The translations under genes were made by a program, and so were the position numbers. From Janibacter sp. HTCC2649 (GTDB lineage Bacteria; Actinomycetota; Actinomycetes; Actinomycetales; Dermatophilaceae): DNA of 64,000 nucleotides. The notes below the pieces were generated by a model, which saw nothing but the letters and a program-made list of their open reading frames with translations, had not been told where the DNA came from and did no database searches. This document shows positions 51,906 to 61,235 of this stretch, piece after piece. Position 1 is the first letter of the stretch; every line of letters begins with the position of its first letter. The DNA lies in the NCBI RefSeq assembly GCF_000152705.1, contig NZ_CH672413.1, positions 434,001-498,000 on the forward strand, written 5' to 3'.

Positions 51906-52547
51906 ATGCTCAACAAGTACGCGCGCCCCTTCTTCACGAAGCTGTTCACCCCGCTGGCCTCGCTCCTGCTGCGCCTCGGGGTGAGCCCTGACGTCGTGAC
52001 GGTCGTCGGCACCCTCGGGGTGAGTCTCGGTGCCCTGATCTTCTACCCGCGTGGCGAGTTCCTCATCGGCACCCTCGTCATCACGGCGTTCGTTTTCTCC
52101 GACACCGTCGACGGCATCATGGCCCGCCGCTCCGGCCGTTCGAGCCTGTGGGGTGCCTACCTCGACTCGACCCTTGACCGCGTGGCCGACGCCTCGGTCT
52201 TCGGCGGTCTCGTCCTGTTCTACGCGGGTGGGCAGAGCGTGCGGGACGACAGCATCTTCCAGGTGCGTCCCGGCATCATGGCCGCCCTCGCGCTGGCCTG
52301 CCTCATCCTCGGCATGGTCGTGTCCTACGCCAAGGCCCGCGCCGAGGGACTGGGCATGACCGCCAACGTCGGCATCGCCGAGCGCGCCGAACGCCTCGTC
52401 GCCGTCCTCGTGACCACGGGCCTCGTCGGGTGGTTCCTGCCCGAGATCTTCCTCACCGTGGTGCTGGCCCTGCTCGCCCTCGCGAGCCTCGTCACCGTGG
52501 TGCAGCGGATGCTCGAGGTTCGCCGACAGGCCCTTGACGTCGCGTGA
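51906..52547 (+). CDS. pgsA: Phosphatidylinositol phosphate synthase (CDP-alcohol phosphatidyltransferase)
   Basis: 213 residues, about six membrane helices. The catalytic motif is SDTVDGIMARRSGRSSLWG-AYLDSTLDRVAD, the D-x2-DG-x2-AR-x8-G-x3-D-x3-D signature. Position between HIT and patA matches M. tuberculosis pgsA1, which joins CDP-diacylglycerol to inositol phosphate and starts phosphatidylinositol and PIM synthesis in the membrane. The next gene starts in its stop (GTGA). Confidence 0.93.
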   Translation: MLNKYARPFFTKLFTPLASLLLRLGVSPDVVTVVGTLGVSLGALIFYPRGEFLIGTLVITAFVFSDTVDGIMARRSGRSSLWGAYLDSTLDRVADASVFGGLVLFYAGGQSVRDDSIFQVRPGIMAALALACLILGMVVSYAKARAEGLGMTANVGIAERAERLVAVLVTTGLVGWFLPEIFLTVVLALLALASLVTVVQRMLEVRRQALDVA

Positions 52548-53497
52548 GCCCGATCCCTTCAGGTCTCGTGTCCCGCGCCACCGACGTCGTCACGGTGGCT
52601 GGCTTTCGTCTGGGATGGACCGTCATTCGGCGTATGCCGGAACGCGCGGCTTACGCGTTGTTCGACCGGATCGCTGATCTCACCGTTGCCCGAGGCGGGG
52701 GAGCGCGGATGCGCTCGAACTACGCGACGGTGCGACCCGAGCTCGATGACGCTGCCCTTGATGGGCTGGTGAGTGACGGCATGCGCGCCTACATGCGCTA
52801 CTACTGCGAGTCGTTCCGCCTGCCCGTCCTCTCCGCCGACGAGCTCGCTGCCCGGGTCCGGGTGGAGGGCGACGGGCCGGTGCGCGAGATCCTCGCCGCC
52901 GATGGGTCTCTCGTCTGTTTCCTGGGGCACCTCGGCAACTGGGACCTTGCCGGAGCCTGGAGCGCGGTGCACCTCGGTCCGGTGACGACGGTGGCCGAAC
53001 GCCTCAAGCCCGAGGAGGTCTTCGAGGAGTTCCTCGAGTTCCGCACCGGCCTGGGCATGACCATCCTCCCGCTCACCGGTGGACCGCCCCCCTTCCCGTT
53101 GCTGCGCGAGGCGACCCAGCGTCGCGGACTCATTCCGTTGCTCTCGGACCGCGACCTGTCCAGGGACGGTGTCGAAGTCGACTTCTGTGGCGAGCCGGCG
53201 CGGATGGCGGCGGGGCCAGCGGCTCTGGCCCTGACCTCGCGCCGACCTCTCTTCCCCGTCTCCATCCGCCACGAGCGACGGGACGGCGGTGGCTGGGGGA
53301 TCGTCATCACCTTCCACGAGCCGGTGGCGGTGCCGGATTCCGGGCCCACCCGCGACAAGGTCGCGGCCATGACCCAGGCCTGTGCCGACGCTCTCGGCGA
53401 GGCCGTCCGCACCCACACCGCGGACTGGCACATGCTGCAGCCCGTCTTCACCAAGGACCTCGACGCCAACCGCCTGGCCCGGGCCGGGGCGTCATGA
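52544..53497 (+). CDS. patA: PIM acyltransferase (PatA-like, lauroyl acyltransferase superfamily)
   Basis: 317 residues from a GTG overlapping the pgsA stop. Catalytic H-x4-D in LGHLGNWDLAGAW, PLLSDRDLSRDG, and AALALTSRRPLFPVSI. PatA (Rv2611c) palmitoylates the mannose at the 2-position of inositol in PIM1/PIM2 on the cytosolic membrane face. The N-terminal amphipathic region has no signal. The next gene overlaps by four bases. Confidence 0.93.
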   Translation: MSPIPSGLVSRATDVVTVAGFRLGWTVIRRMPERAAYALFDRIADLTVARGGGARMRSNYATVRPELDDAALDGLVSDGMRAYMRYYCESFRLPVLSADELAARVRVEGDGPVREILAADGSLVCFLGHLGNWDLAGAWSAVHLGPVTTVAERLKPEEVFEEFLEFRTGLGMTILPLTGGPPPFPLLREATQRRGLIPLLSDRDLSRDGVEVDFCGEPARMAAGPAALALTSRRPLFPVSIRHERRDGGGWGIVITFHEPVAVPDSGPTRDKVAAMTQACADALGEAVRTHTADWHMLQPVFTKDLDANRLARAGAS

Positions 53498-54693
53498 GGA
53501 TCGGACTCGTCTGCCCCTACGCGTTCGACGTCCCGGGCGGGGTGCAGTTCCACGTCCGAGACCTGGCCGAGTACTTCATCGCCCAGGGGCACGACGTCTC
53601 CGTCCTCGCACCGGTCGACGACGACACGAAGTCGCTCCCGGCATACCTGACGTCGTGCGGTCGGGCAGTTCCGGTGCGCTACAACGGATCTGTCGCGCGC
53701 CTGACCTTTGGACCCGTGACGTCGTCACGGGTCAGCAGGTGGCTCGAGGAGGGCGACTTCGACGTCCTCCACCTGCACGAGCCGGTGACCCCGAGCGCGT
53801 CGCTCATGGCCCTGTGGGCCTCGTCGGAGCCGGTCGTCGCGACCTTCCACACGTCCAACATCCGCTCGCGCGCCATGCACGCCGCGAACCCGCTGCTCCG
53901 CCCCTCGACCGAGAAGATCCGGGCCCGGATCGCTGTGTCCGAGGAGGCTCGGGGCACGGTCCGACGCCACCTCGGCGGCGACGCCTACATCATCCCCAAC
54001 GGCGTCGACACCAAGCGGTTCACCCCCAATGGCGCCGTGACGCAGTGGACCGGGACGCCGGAGCGACCGACGCTGGCCTTCCTGGGCCGCATCGACGAGC
54101 CGCGCAAGGGGTTGGCCGTCATCGTCGCCGCGATGCCGGCCATCCTCGATGTCCTGCCGGGTGCGCGACTCGTGGTCGCGGGGCCGGGGGAGGTCGACGA
54201 GATCTCCGAGCGGCTGGACCCGCGCGTCCGGGCAGCGACCGAGTTCCTCGGGGCGGTCTCGGAGGAGGACAAGGTCGCGCTGCTGCGGTCGGCCGACCTC
54301 TATGTCGCACCCCACACGGGTGGTGAGAGCTTCGGGATCGTCCTCGTCGAGGCCATGGCTTCCGGTGCTCCCGTGCTCGCGAGTGACCTCGAGGCGTTCA
54401 CCGCGGTCCTGGGTTCTGTTCCCGCCGGTCCCGCTGGCCGCACCTTCCCCGTGGGCGACAGCGCGGCCCTGGCTGCTGCCGTCATCGATCTCATCGGATC
54501 GCCCGGCGAACGCGCTCGATTGAGCGACCTCGGCCTCAGGCGCGCTCGCTCGTTCGACTGGGGCGTCGTCGCCGAACGCGTCATGGCGGTCTACGAGACC
54601 GTGATCGAGGGCGCCGACAACTCCCCGGTCGAGACCAACCTGCGCGCGGGACTGCTCAGTCGCCTGCGCTGGCCCCAGAGAGGTGAAGCCTGA
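53494..54693 (+). CDS. pimA: Phosphatidyl-myo-inositol mannosyltransferase PimA (GT4)
   Basis: 399 residues. RIGLVCPYAFDVPGGVQFHVRDLAEYF at the N-terminus, PNGVDTKRF, LGRIDEPRKGLAV, and the GDP-mannose-binding EX7E motif in TGGESFGIVLVEAMASG. It transfers mannose from GDP-mannose to phosphatidylinositol. Gene order HIT-pgsA-patA-pimA is the canonical actinobacterial PIM locus. Confidence 0.95.
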   Translation: MRIGLVCPYAFDVPGGVQFHVRDLAEYFIAQGHDVSVLAPVDDDTKSLPAYLTSCGRAVPVRYNGSVARLTFGPVTSSRVSRWLEEGDFDVLHLHEPVTPSASLMALWASSEPVVATFHTSNIRSRAMHAANPLLRPSTEKIRARIAVSEEARGTVRRHLGGDAYIIPNGVDTKRFTPNGAVTQWTGTPERPTLAFLGRIDEPRKGLAVIVAAMPAILDVLPGARLVVAGPGEVDEISERLDPRVRAATEFLGAVSEEDKVALLRSADLYVAPHTGGESFGIVLVEAMASGAPVLASDLEAFTAVLGSVPAGPAGRTFPVGDSAALAAAVIDLIGSPGERARLSDLGLRRARSFDWGVVAERVMAVYETVIEGADNSPVETNLRAGLLSRLRWPQRGEA

Positions 54694-55289
54694 TGAAGTG
54701 GGAAATCGACATCCTTCAGGTCAGCACGATCATCGCGCTCGTGCTCCTGGCGGTGGCGTGGTACCTCTCGTACTCAGCGTCCCGACTCGACCGGCTCCAC
54801 GCCAAGGTCGAGGGCGCGGTCTCCGCCCTCGACGCCCAGCTCGTGCGCCGGGCGGAGGCCACGCTTGAGCTGGCCACGAGCGGAGCCGTCGACCCGGCGA
54901 CCTCCCTGCTGCTCGCGGACTCGGCGAGTGAGGCGCTGGAGCGGCACACGCACCAGCCGCTCAGCCACGACCCCCTCGACGGGCAGACCTTCGCCGGACG
55001 CGAGAGCACCGAGACCGATCTCACCGCGACACTGAGGGCCGCGCTCCAGCAGGACACGGTCGACGAGCTGCGCAGCGAGCCCGGGAGTGACGGCGCCGAC
55101 GCGCTGAGCCGGGTCGAGGCGAGTGCCCTGCGGGTCCAGCTCGCCCGCCGGTTCCACAACGACGCCGTGCGCGAAGTGCGGCGCGTGAGGGCCAAGAAGG
55201 TGGTCCGCCTGTTCCGGTTGGCCGGTCACGCAGCCCTGCCGCAGCCCGTCGACTTCGACGACGACCTTCCGCCTGCAGTGGTCGACTGA
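54693..55289 (+). CDS. LemA-like single-pass membrane protein
   Basis: 198 residues. One N-terminal membrane helix (ISTIIALVLLAVAWYLSYSA-like, residues 10-28) is followed by SRLDRLHAKVEGAVSALDAQLVRRAEATLELA, resembling the start of LemA proteins. The rest is helical and charged, with a cytosolic tail rich in acidic residues (DFDDDLPPAVVD). The function is unknown. The ATG overlaps the pimA stop (TGATG). In M. tuberculosis this place is taken by Rv2609c, which is a different kind of protein. Confidence 0.8.
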   Translation: MKWEIDILQVSTIIALVLLAVAWYLSYSASRLDRLHAKVEGAVSALDAQLVRRAEATLELATSGAVDPATSLLLADSASEALERHTHQPLSHDPLDGQTFAGRESTETDLTATLRAALQQDTVDELRSEPGSDGADALSRVEASALRVQLARRFHNDAVREVRRVRAKKVVRLFRLAGHAALPQPVDFDDDLPPAVVD

Positions 55290-55310
55290 CGCGCCTCTAC
55301 ACTTGCGCGC

Positions 55311-56234
55311 ATGAGTGAGACCCCCACCCCCGCCGCAGACTCCCCGACCACCTCCACCACCGGCACGACCCGGGTGAAGCGCGGCATGGCCGAAATGCTC
55401 AAGGGCGGCGTCATCATGGACGTCGTCAATGCCGAGCAGGCCAAGATCGCCGAGGACGCCGGAGCCGTCGCCGTCATGGCCCTCGAGCGTGTTCCCGCCG
55501 ACATCCGTGCCCAGGGAGGCGTGTCGCGCATGTCCGACCCCGACATGATCGAAAGCATCATCGCCGCCGTCTCGATCCCCGTGATGGCCAAGGCGCGCAT
55601 CGGCCACTTCGTCGAGGCACAGGTGCTCCAGTCCCTCGGTGTCGACTACATCGACGAGTCGGAGGTGCTGACCCCCGCGGACTACGCCAACCACATCGAC
55701 AAGTGGAACTTCACCGTGCCCTTCGTCTGTGGCTCGACCAACCTCGGCGAGGCCCTGCGCCGGATCACCGAGGGCGCGGCCATGATCCGCTCCAAGGGTG
55801 AGGCCGGCACCGGCGACGTCTCCAACGCCACGACCCACATGCGTCAGATCCGCCAGCAGATCCGCCACCTGCAGAACCTCCCCGAGGATGAGCTCTACGT
55901 CGCGGCCAAGGAGCTGCAGGCACCGTTCGAGCTCGTCAAGGAGGTTGCCGTCGCCGGCAAGCTCCCCGTCGTGCTCTTCACCGCTGGCGGCATCGCCACC
56001 CCGGCCGACGCCGCGATGATGATGCAGCTCGGCGCCGAGGGTGTCTTCGTCGGCTCCGGCATCTTCAAGTCCGGCAACCCGGCCCAGCGCGCCGAGGCCA
56101 TCGTCAAGGCCACGACGTTCTTCGACGACGCCGACGTCATCGCCAAGGTCTCCCGCGGACTCGGTGAGGCCATGGTCGGCATCAACGTCGACGAGATCCC
56201 GGAGCCGCACCGCCTTTCTGAGCGCGGCTGGTGA
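55311..56234 (+). CDS. pdxS: Pyridoxal 5'-phosphate synthase subunit PdxS
   Basis: 307 residues. Highly conserved TIM barrel: [55 protein letters not shown], Lys in [16 protein letters not shown] and [20 protein letters not shown]. It builds PLP from ribose-5-P, glyceraldehyde-3-P and ammonia delivered by PdxT. Its partner pdxT lies 5.6 kb downstream instead of next to it. The N-terminal 20 residues (Pro/Thr-rich) are variable. Confidence 0.97.
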   Translation: MSETPTPAADSPTTSTTGTTRVKRGMAEMLKGGVIMDVVNAEQAKIAEDAGAVAVMALERVPADIRAQGGVSRMSDPDMIESIIAAVSIPVMAKARIGHFVEAQVLQSLGVDYIDESEVLTPADYANHIDKWNFTVPFVCGSTNLGEALRRITEGAAMIRSKGEAGTGDVSNATTHMRQIRQQIRHLQNLPEDELYVAAKELQAPFELVKEVAVAGKLPVVLFTAGGIATPADAAMMMQLGAEGVFVGSGIFKSGNPAQRAEAIVKATTFFDDADVIAKVSRGLGEAMVGINVDEIPEPHRLSERGW

Positions 56235-56235
56235 T

Positions 56236-56733
56236 TTGAGGCCGCTCACCGTTCTCCTGTGGGTCGTACAGATCGCCGTCATGCTCGGCGGTCTGTACTT
56301 CCTGTACCGCGTCGTCGGCCACGGCCGACGCGTCAAGGAGAGTGGTGCGCCCGGCTTCACACCCTCGGCGCCGGGCGTCGCCAACGGCACGTGGAACGCC
56401 GTCGTCACCGAGGAGGGCAAGCACCCCAACTTCTCCGGAGGACGCGGACACGTGCGCATCGACAACGGATGGCTGGGGTTCCATCTCGACAATGCCGAGC
56501 AGCCCACGTGGATCGCCCCGGTGAACCAGTTCCGAGGCGGGCGCAACACCATCCTGGCGATGTCCGAGGTGTGGCTCGAGTCTCCTGCCACGGGCCGGAT
56601 CAACCTGACGGTCAGCCACGAGCACATCAACACGTTCGTCGACAACGACTTCAAGGACTCGCGGGAGCGCCGGTATGCCAGGGAGTTCCTGAGCATGCTG
56701 GCGTACCACGGCGCCCAGGTCACCCACCCCTGA
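56236..56733 (+). CDS. Conserved hypothetical single-pass membrane protein
   Basis: 165 residues from TTG 56236, 1 bp after the pdxS stop. One membrane helix (LLWVVQIAVMLGGLYFLYRVV) precedes a soluble domain starting VANGTWNAVVTEEGKHPNF, with WLGFHLDNAEQPTWIAPV and a Trp-rich beta pattern. No family recognised. TTG is chosen because later ATGs would cut the helix. Its 3' end runs directly into the TTGCGCAA repeat cluster. Confidence 0.7.
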   Translation: MRPLTVLLWVVQIAVMLGGLYFLYRVVGHGRRVKESGAPGFTPSAPGVANGTWNAVVTEEGKHPNFSGGRGHVRIDNGWLGFHLDNAEQPTWIAPVNQFRGGRNTILAMSEVWLESPATGRINLTVSHEHINTFVDNDFKDSRERRYAREFLSMLAYHGAQVTHP

Positions 56734-56851
56734 CCCGACTTATTGCGCAATCCGTCGTCAGCGTGCACTGATTGCGCAATCCGAAGTCCCTTCCGGCCCG
56801 ACGGATTGCGCAACAGGTCTGCGGTTCCGACGGATTGCGCAATAAGTCGGG
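56734..56851. repeat. Four-copy TTGCGCAA palindrome cluster within a 24-bp inverted repeat
   Basis: TTGCGCAA occurs at 56743, 56772, 56806 and 56835, centre spacings 29, 34 and 29 bp, symmetric about the middle. The outer two are parts of a perfect 24-bp inverted repeat (56734-56757 and 56828-56851). The third and fourth share CGACGGATTGCGCAA. It occupies the gap between a plus-strand gene and the convergent fdhD. It could be a terminator, a protein-binding array or a small repeat element. Confidence 0.85.
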
Positions 56852-56880
56852 GTTGGGGATGTTGGCGTTGGGAGCGGCCG

Positions 56881-57690
56881 TCAGTGGGGGATGCGGTGCG
56901 AGTGCGTGTAGACGCTCATCCGTCGTCCGCGGGCAAACCCGACGAGGGTGACGCCCAGTCGGTCGGCTGCTTCGATGGCCAAGGACGACGGTGCCGACAC
57001 GCACGCCAGTACGGAGATGCCCGAGACCGCGGCCTTCTGGACGATCTCGAAGCTCGCCCGGCTCGACACGACGAGCAGTGCTCCAGCGGTTCCGACCTCG
57101 GTGATGAGCGCTGCACCGAGCACCTTGTCCACGGCGTTGTGCCGACCGATGTCCTCCCGCACGATGGCGAGTTCGCTCCCACCCACGGGCACCAATCCGG
57201 CCCCGTGCACTCCGCCCGTCTTGTCGAACACCGCCTGACGTGTGCGCAGCTCGCCCAGCGAGTCCGCAATCTGCGGTGCCTCCCACAGCACCTCGGGCGG
57301 CTTCTCGTCGACGACCGCTTCGATGGCCTCGACCGCTGTCGTGCCGCACAGCCCGCATCCACCGAGCGAGGCGAGGTTGCGGGTTGACGTCACCGCGGCC
57401 CGCCCATCCCGGCCGGAGGGCAGGGTCAGGTTGAGCACGTTGAGGGTGTCGAGGTCGGAGCAGAAGACGGCCGACACCACATCCTCACGCCGCGCGATGA
57501 CGCCCTCGGCGCGCAGCAACCCGTGCGCCAGATCGACGTCGGAGCCGGGCGTGCGCATCGTCACCGTGAAGGTCTCGCCGTTGACCCGGATCTCCAACGG
57601 TTCCTCGCCGGCGACGGTGTCGATCGCCCGGGTCGTGTCTCCGTCGAGGTCGATCCGGACGACCTTGTGACGCGAGGTGACTCGACCCAT
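56881..57690 (-). CDS. fdhD: Formate dehydrogenase accessory sulfurtransferase FdhD
   Basis: 269 residues. It contains the conserved Cys loop in LASLGGCGLCGTTA, RNLASLGGCG, EDIGRHNAVDKVLG and SRASFEIVQKAAVSG, all FdhD hallmarks. FdhD passes sulfur from a cysteine desulfurase to the Mo-cofactor of formate dehydrogenases. The ATG overlaps the stop of the upstream oxidoreductase gene (ATGA), fitting a dedicated maturation partner. Confidence 0.95.
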   Translation of the reverse strand: MGRVTSRHKVVRIDLDGDTTRAIDTVAGEEPLEIRVNGETFTVTMRTPGSDVDLAHGLLRAEGVIARREDVVSAVFCSDLDTLNVLNLTLPSGRDGRAAVTSTRNLASLGGCGLCGTTAVEAIEAVVDEKPPEVLWEAPQIADSLGELRTRQAVFDKTGGVHGAGLVPVGGSELAIVREDIGRHNAVDKVLGAALITEVGTAGALLVVSSRASFEIVQKAAVSGISVLACVSAPSSLAIEAADRLGVTLVGFARGRRMSVYTHSHRIPH

Positions 57691-59981
57691 CAGCGGGCCT
57701 CCAGTCGAATGACGATCGACTTCGACGTCGGGGTGTTGCTGCCCCGAGCCGTCGAGTCGAGCGGGACGAGCACGTTGGCCTCGGGGAAGTACGCGGCGGC
57801 GCAGCCTCGAGCCGTCGGATAGGCCACGACCCGGAACTCCTCGGCCCGCCTCTCGGTCAGCTCGTCGCCGCCCTCGACCCCGTGCCACTCCGAGACGATG
57901 TCGACCATCTGCGCGTCCGCCAGCCCGAGCGACGCGAGGTCCGACGGGTTGACGAAGACGACACGGCGCCCGTCCTTGATGCCGCGGTAGTGGTCGTCGA
58001 GGCCGTAGATCGTGGTGTTGTACTGGTCGTGGCTGCGGATCGTCTGCAGGAGCAGCCGCCCGGGCGGGCACTGCGGGTACTCCAGCGGGTGCACAGAGAA
58101 GCGCGCCCGACCGCCCTCGACGTTGAACTCGCGCTGACGCGGTGCAAGGGGCAGCTGGAAGCCACCCTTGTCGAGGATGCGCTCCTCGAACCGGTCGAAG
58201 CCGGGCACGACGCGTGAGATGTGGTCGCGGATGACGCGATAGTCGCCGCGCATCCCGGACCAGTTGATCTGGGACTGAGGCAGGACTCGACGGGCCAGTT
58301 CGCACACGATGGCTACCTCGCTGAGCAACGCGTCGCTGGCGGGCGCGAGTCGCCCCCGCGACGCGTGCACCATCGCCATCGAGTCCTCGACGGTGACGAC
58401 TTGTTCGCCCGTCACCTGCGAGTCGCGTTCGGTGCGGCCGATCGTGGGCAGGATGAGCGCCTCGCGGCCGGTGACCGCATGTGACCTGTTGAGCTTGGTC
58501 GAGACGTGACACGTGAGTTCCGCTGCCTCCAGCGCCGATTCGGTGACCTCGCTGTCGGACATCGCGCGCACGAAGTTGCCGCCCATGGCGAAGAAGACCG
58601 TGGCCCGTCCGTCGCGCAACGCCCGCACGGTGTCCACGGCATCCACGCCGTGCTCGCGCGGTGAGGCGATCGAGAACTCTGCGTCCAAGGCGTCGAGGAA
58701 CGCGTCCGAGGGTCGCTCGAAGATCCCCATCGTGCGGTCGCCCTGGACGTTGGAGTGGCCGCGCACGGGGCACACGCCCGCTCCCTCACGGCCGATGTGG
58801 CCGCCGAGGAGCAGGACGTTGACCATCTCCTGGATCGTCGCGACAGCGTGCCGGTGCTGCGTGATGCCCATGGCCCAGCAGACGATGACCGAGCCAGCGG
58901 CTGCGATCTCGTCGGCCAGAGCCCGGATCTCGGCCTCCGTGAGGCCCGTCGCCGCCAGAGTGGCGGGCCAGTCCAGTCTGGCCCGTGCCGCGGCATACGC
59001 CTCGAATCCGGTGGTGTGCTCGTCGACGAATTCACGGTCCACCGACCCCCGGTCGAGCAGAAGGTGACCGACGGCCTGGAAGAGCGCCTGGTCCCCACCC
59101 AGCCGCACCCCGACATGGCGATCGGCGAGCTTCGTGCCCGACCCGACCACTCCGCGCACGGTCTGCGGGTTCCGGAACGTCATGAGCCCGGCCTCGGGCA
59201 ACGGGTTGATCGCGACGACGCGAGCACCGTTCTCCTTGGCCGATTCGAGCGTCGAGAGCATGCGCGGATGGTTGGTGCCGGGGTTCTGTCCGACGACGAG
59301 GATGAGGTCGGCCTTGGTGAGGTCGTCGATGGTGACGGTGCCCTTGCCGATGCCGATCGTCTCGGTCAGCGCCGTGCCGCTCGACTCGTGGCACATGTTG
59401 GAGCAGTCGGGCAGGTTGTTGGTCCCGAACTCGCGCACGAACAGCTGGTACGCGAACGCCGCCTCGTTGCTCGTGCGCCCCGACGTGTAGAAGATCGCCT
59501 CGTCCGGACTGCCGAGCGAGTGCAGGTGCCCCGCCACGATGTCGAGTGCCCTCTCCCAGGTCACCGGTTCGTAGTGCGTCGCACCCGCCGGCTTGTGCAT
59601 CGGCGTCGTGAGCCGCCCCTGCGAGCCGAGCCAGTGGTCGGACTTCTCACGAAGAGACGCGACCGAGTGCTCGGCAAAGAACGCCGGCTCAACCCGTCGA
59701 AGCGTGGCCTCCTCGGCGACGGCCTTCGCGCCGTTCTCGCAGAACTCGGCGCGGTGCGACTCCGCCGGGTCCGGCCACGCGCAACCGGGGCAGTCGAAAC
59801 CCTTGTCCTGGTTGACGCGAAGCAGAGTGCGCGCCGTCCGCACCACACCCATCTGGTCGAGCGACATCCGCATCGAGCGGACCACAGCAGGGACTCCGGC
59901 TGCGGTTCTCTTCGGTGAGCCGACCTCGAGGTCTGCGTCGCCCTGGTCTTCGGTCGGTGCGTTGCGTGCCATCAGAACCAT
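57690..59981 (-). CDS. Molybdopterin oxidoreductase, FdhF/YdeP family (formate dehydrogenase-like)
   Basis: 763 residues. Mo-bisPGD enzyme: GFDCPGCAWPDP and FCENGAKAVAEEAT near the start, FYTSGRTSNEAAFAYQLF, NLPDCSNMCHESSGTAL, VVGQNPGTNHPRML, GREGAGVCPVRGHSNVQGDRTMGI and the C-terminal DQYNTTIYGLDDHYRG, VFVNPSDLASLGL. The family includes E. coli YdeP and actinobacterial formate dehydrogenase-like proteins with no N-terminal four-Cys ferredoxin-type cluster motif. The substrate is not certain, but fdhD adjacency supports a sulfurated Mo enzyme. The start may be ATG 59981 or 59972; both lie near AGGAG. Confidence 0.9.
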   Translation of the reverse strand: MVLMARNAPTEDQGDADLEVGSPKRTAAGVPAVVRSMRMSLDQMGVVRTARTLLRVNQDKGFDCPGCAWPDPAESHRAEFCENGAKAVAEEATLRRVEPAFFAEHSVASLREKSDHWLGSQGRLTTPMHKPAGATHYEPVTWERALDIVAGHLHSLGSPDEAIFYTSGRTSNEAAFAYQLFVREFGTNNLPDCSNMCHESSGTALTETIGIGKGTVTIDDLTKADLILVVGQNPGTNHPRMLSTLESAKENGARVVAINPLPEAGLMTFRNPQTVRGVVGSGTKLADRHVGVRLGGDQALFQAVGHLLLDRGSVDREFVDEHTTGFEAYAAARARLDWPATLAATGLTEAEIRALADEIAAAGSVIVCWAMGITQHRHAVATIQEMVNVLLLGGHIGREGAGVCPVRGHSNVQGDRTMGIFERPSDAFLDALDAEFSIASPREHGVDAVDTVRALRDGRATVFFAMGGNFVRAMSDSEVTESALEAAELTCHVSTKLNRSHAVTGREALILPTIGRTERDSQVTGEQVVTVEDSMAMVHASRGRLAPASDALLSEVAIVCELARRVLPQSQINWSGMRGDYRVIRDHISRVVPGFDRFEERILDKGGFQLPLAPRQREFNVEGGRARFSVHPLEYPQCPPGRLLLQTIRSHDQYNTTIYGLDDHYRGIKDGRRVVFVNPSDLASLGLADAQMVDIVSEWHGVEGGDELTERRAEEFRVVAYPTARGCAAAYFPEANVLVPLDSTARGSNTPTSKSIVIRLEAR

Positions 59982-59990
59982 TGTCTCCTG

Positions 59991-61235
59991 TCAGGTCACG
60001 GTCGCGCGGGAGCGGAACTGTTCCTGCTCGAACTCGCGCCCGACCACGACGTCCCGCACGTGCACGGCCGCGGCCAGCGCGTCCGCGTGCGACAGGTAGA
60101 GCGGCGCGAATCCCAGTCTCACGATGTCCTTCTCACGGAAGTCGCCGATGACTCCGCGGGCAATGAGTGCCTGCACCACGGCATACGCGTCGGGGTGCCG
60201 CAGGCTCACTTGTGAGCCGCGCGCATCATCGCGCGGCGTGACGACCGGGAGGTCGACGCCGAGGGCGTCGAGACACTCGACGAAGAATCCGGTGAGCGAG
60301 AGCGAACGTCGCCTCACGTCTGCCACCTTCAATCCGTCGTATGCCGTGAGCGCACCTTCCAGCGCGGCGATCCCGAGCACGGGGGGAGTGCCGACGCGGG
60401 CCCGGGTGATGCCGTCGGCGGGGACGTGGTCCGGGGACATGGCGAAGGGTGTGGCGTGGCCGTTCCAGCCGAGGATCGGGTTGGTGAAGTCGCCCAGGTG
60501 CTGTGGCGCGACGAACAGGAAGGCCGGAGCGCCTGGTCCACCACTCAGGTACTTGTAGCCACAGCCCACCGCGAAGTCCGCGCCACCGTCGGTCAACCCC
60601 ACCTCCACGACACCGGCCGAGTGGCACAGGTCCCAGCAGGCGAGGGCCCCGGCGTCGTGCGCCGCGGTGGTGATCGCGGCGAGGTCCCACAGCTCACCAG
60701 TGCGGTAGTCGACCTGCGAATACGAAGCCAGGGCAACGTCATTCGAGCCTTCGAGACGCGCAACCGCATCACCGGGGGAGACGAGCTCGAGGGTGAGACC
60801 CAACTGGTCACACACCCCGCGGGTCACGTGCACGTCGGTGGGGAACGAGTCCGGATCGGTGAGCACCACACGCCGGTTGGGGCGCAACCGGGCGGCCGCG
60901 TGCACCGCCTTGTAGAGGCTGACCGTCGTCGAGTCGCCGACCACCACCGTCCCAAGGGGCGCGCCAATGAGTTCGGCGACCCGGTCGCCGACGCGTTCGG
61001 GAGCGGTCCACCACGCCGAGTCGTTCCAGGCGCGAATGAGCTGTTCGCCCCATTGACGCGTCACGGCATCGGCGGCCGCATCACGCGCCGCCACCGACAT
61101 GGCCCCGAGGGAGTTGCCGTCGAGATAGATGACGCCCTGGGGCAGGACGAACGCGGAGCGCCGGTCTGTCGCCGCGTGCTCGGCATCGAGGTCACGTGCG
61201 CGTTCTCCCAGCGCGGTCAGGGCGTCGTCAGTCAT
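59991..61235 (-). CDS. kynU: Kynureninase
   Basis: 414 residues. VIYLDGNSLGAMSVAARDA, ASYSQVDYRTGELWDL, CWDLCHSAGVVEV and the PLP lysine in VGCGYKYLSGGPGAPAFLFV are kynureninase signatures. It cleaves kynurenine or 3-hydroxykynurenine to anthranilate or 3-hydroxyanthranilate plus alanine. No tryptophan dioxygenase or formamidase gene is in view. Kynurenine formation releases formate, so its place beside a formate dehydrogenase-like enzyme is suggestive (inference). Confidence 0.95.
   Translation of the reverse strand: MTDDALTALGERARDLDAEHAATDRRSAFVLPQGVIYLDGNSLGAMSVAARDAAADAVTRQWGEQLIRAWNDSAWWTAPERVGDRVAELIGAPLGTVVVGDSTTVSLYKAVHAAARLRPNRRVVLTDPDSFPTDVHVTRGVCDQLGLTLELVSPGDAVARLEGSNDVALASYSQVDYRTGELWDLAAITTAAHDAGALACWDLCHSAGVVEVGLTDGGADFAVGCGYKYLSGGPGAPAFLFVAPQHLGDFTNPILGWNGHATPFAMSPDHVPADGITRARVGTPPVLGIAALEGALTAYDGLKVADVRRRSLSLTGFFVECLDALGVDLPVVTPRDDARGSQVSLRHPDAYAVVQALIARGVIGDFREKDIVRLGFAPLYLSHADALAAAVHVRDVVVGREFEQEQFRSRATVT

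Noticed and set aside
56734-56851. CRISPR-like array at the TTGCGCAA cluster
   Set aside because: Units are palindromes of 8-15 bp in mixed context with irregular 21-26 bp gaps and inverted outer copies; there are no cas genes.
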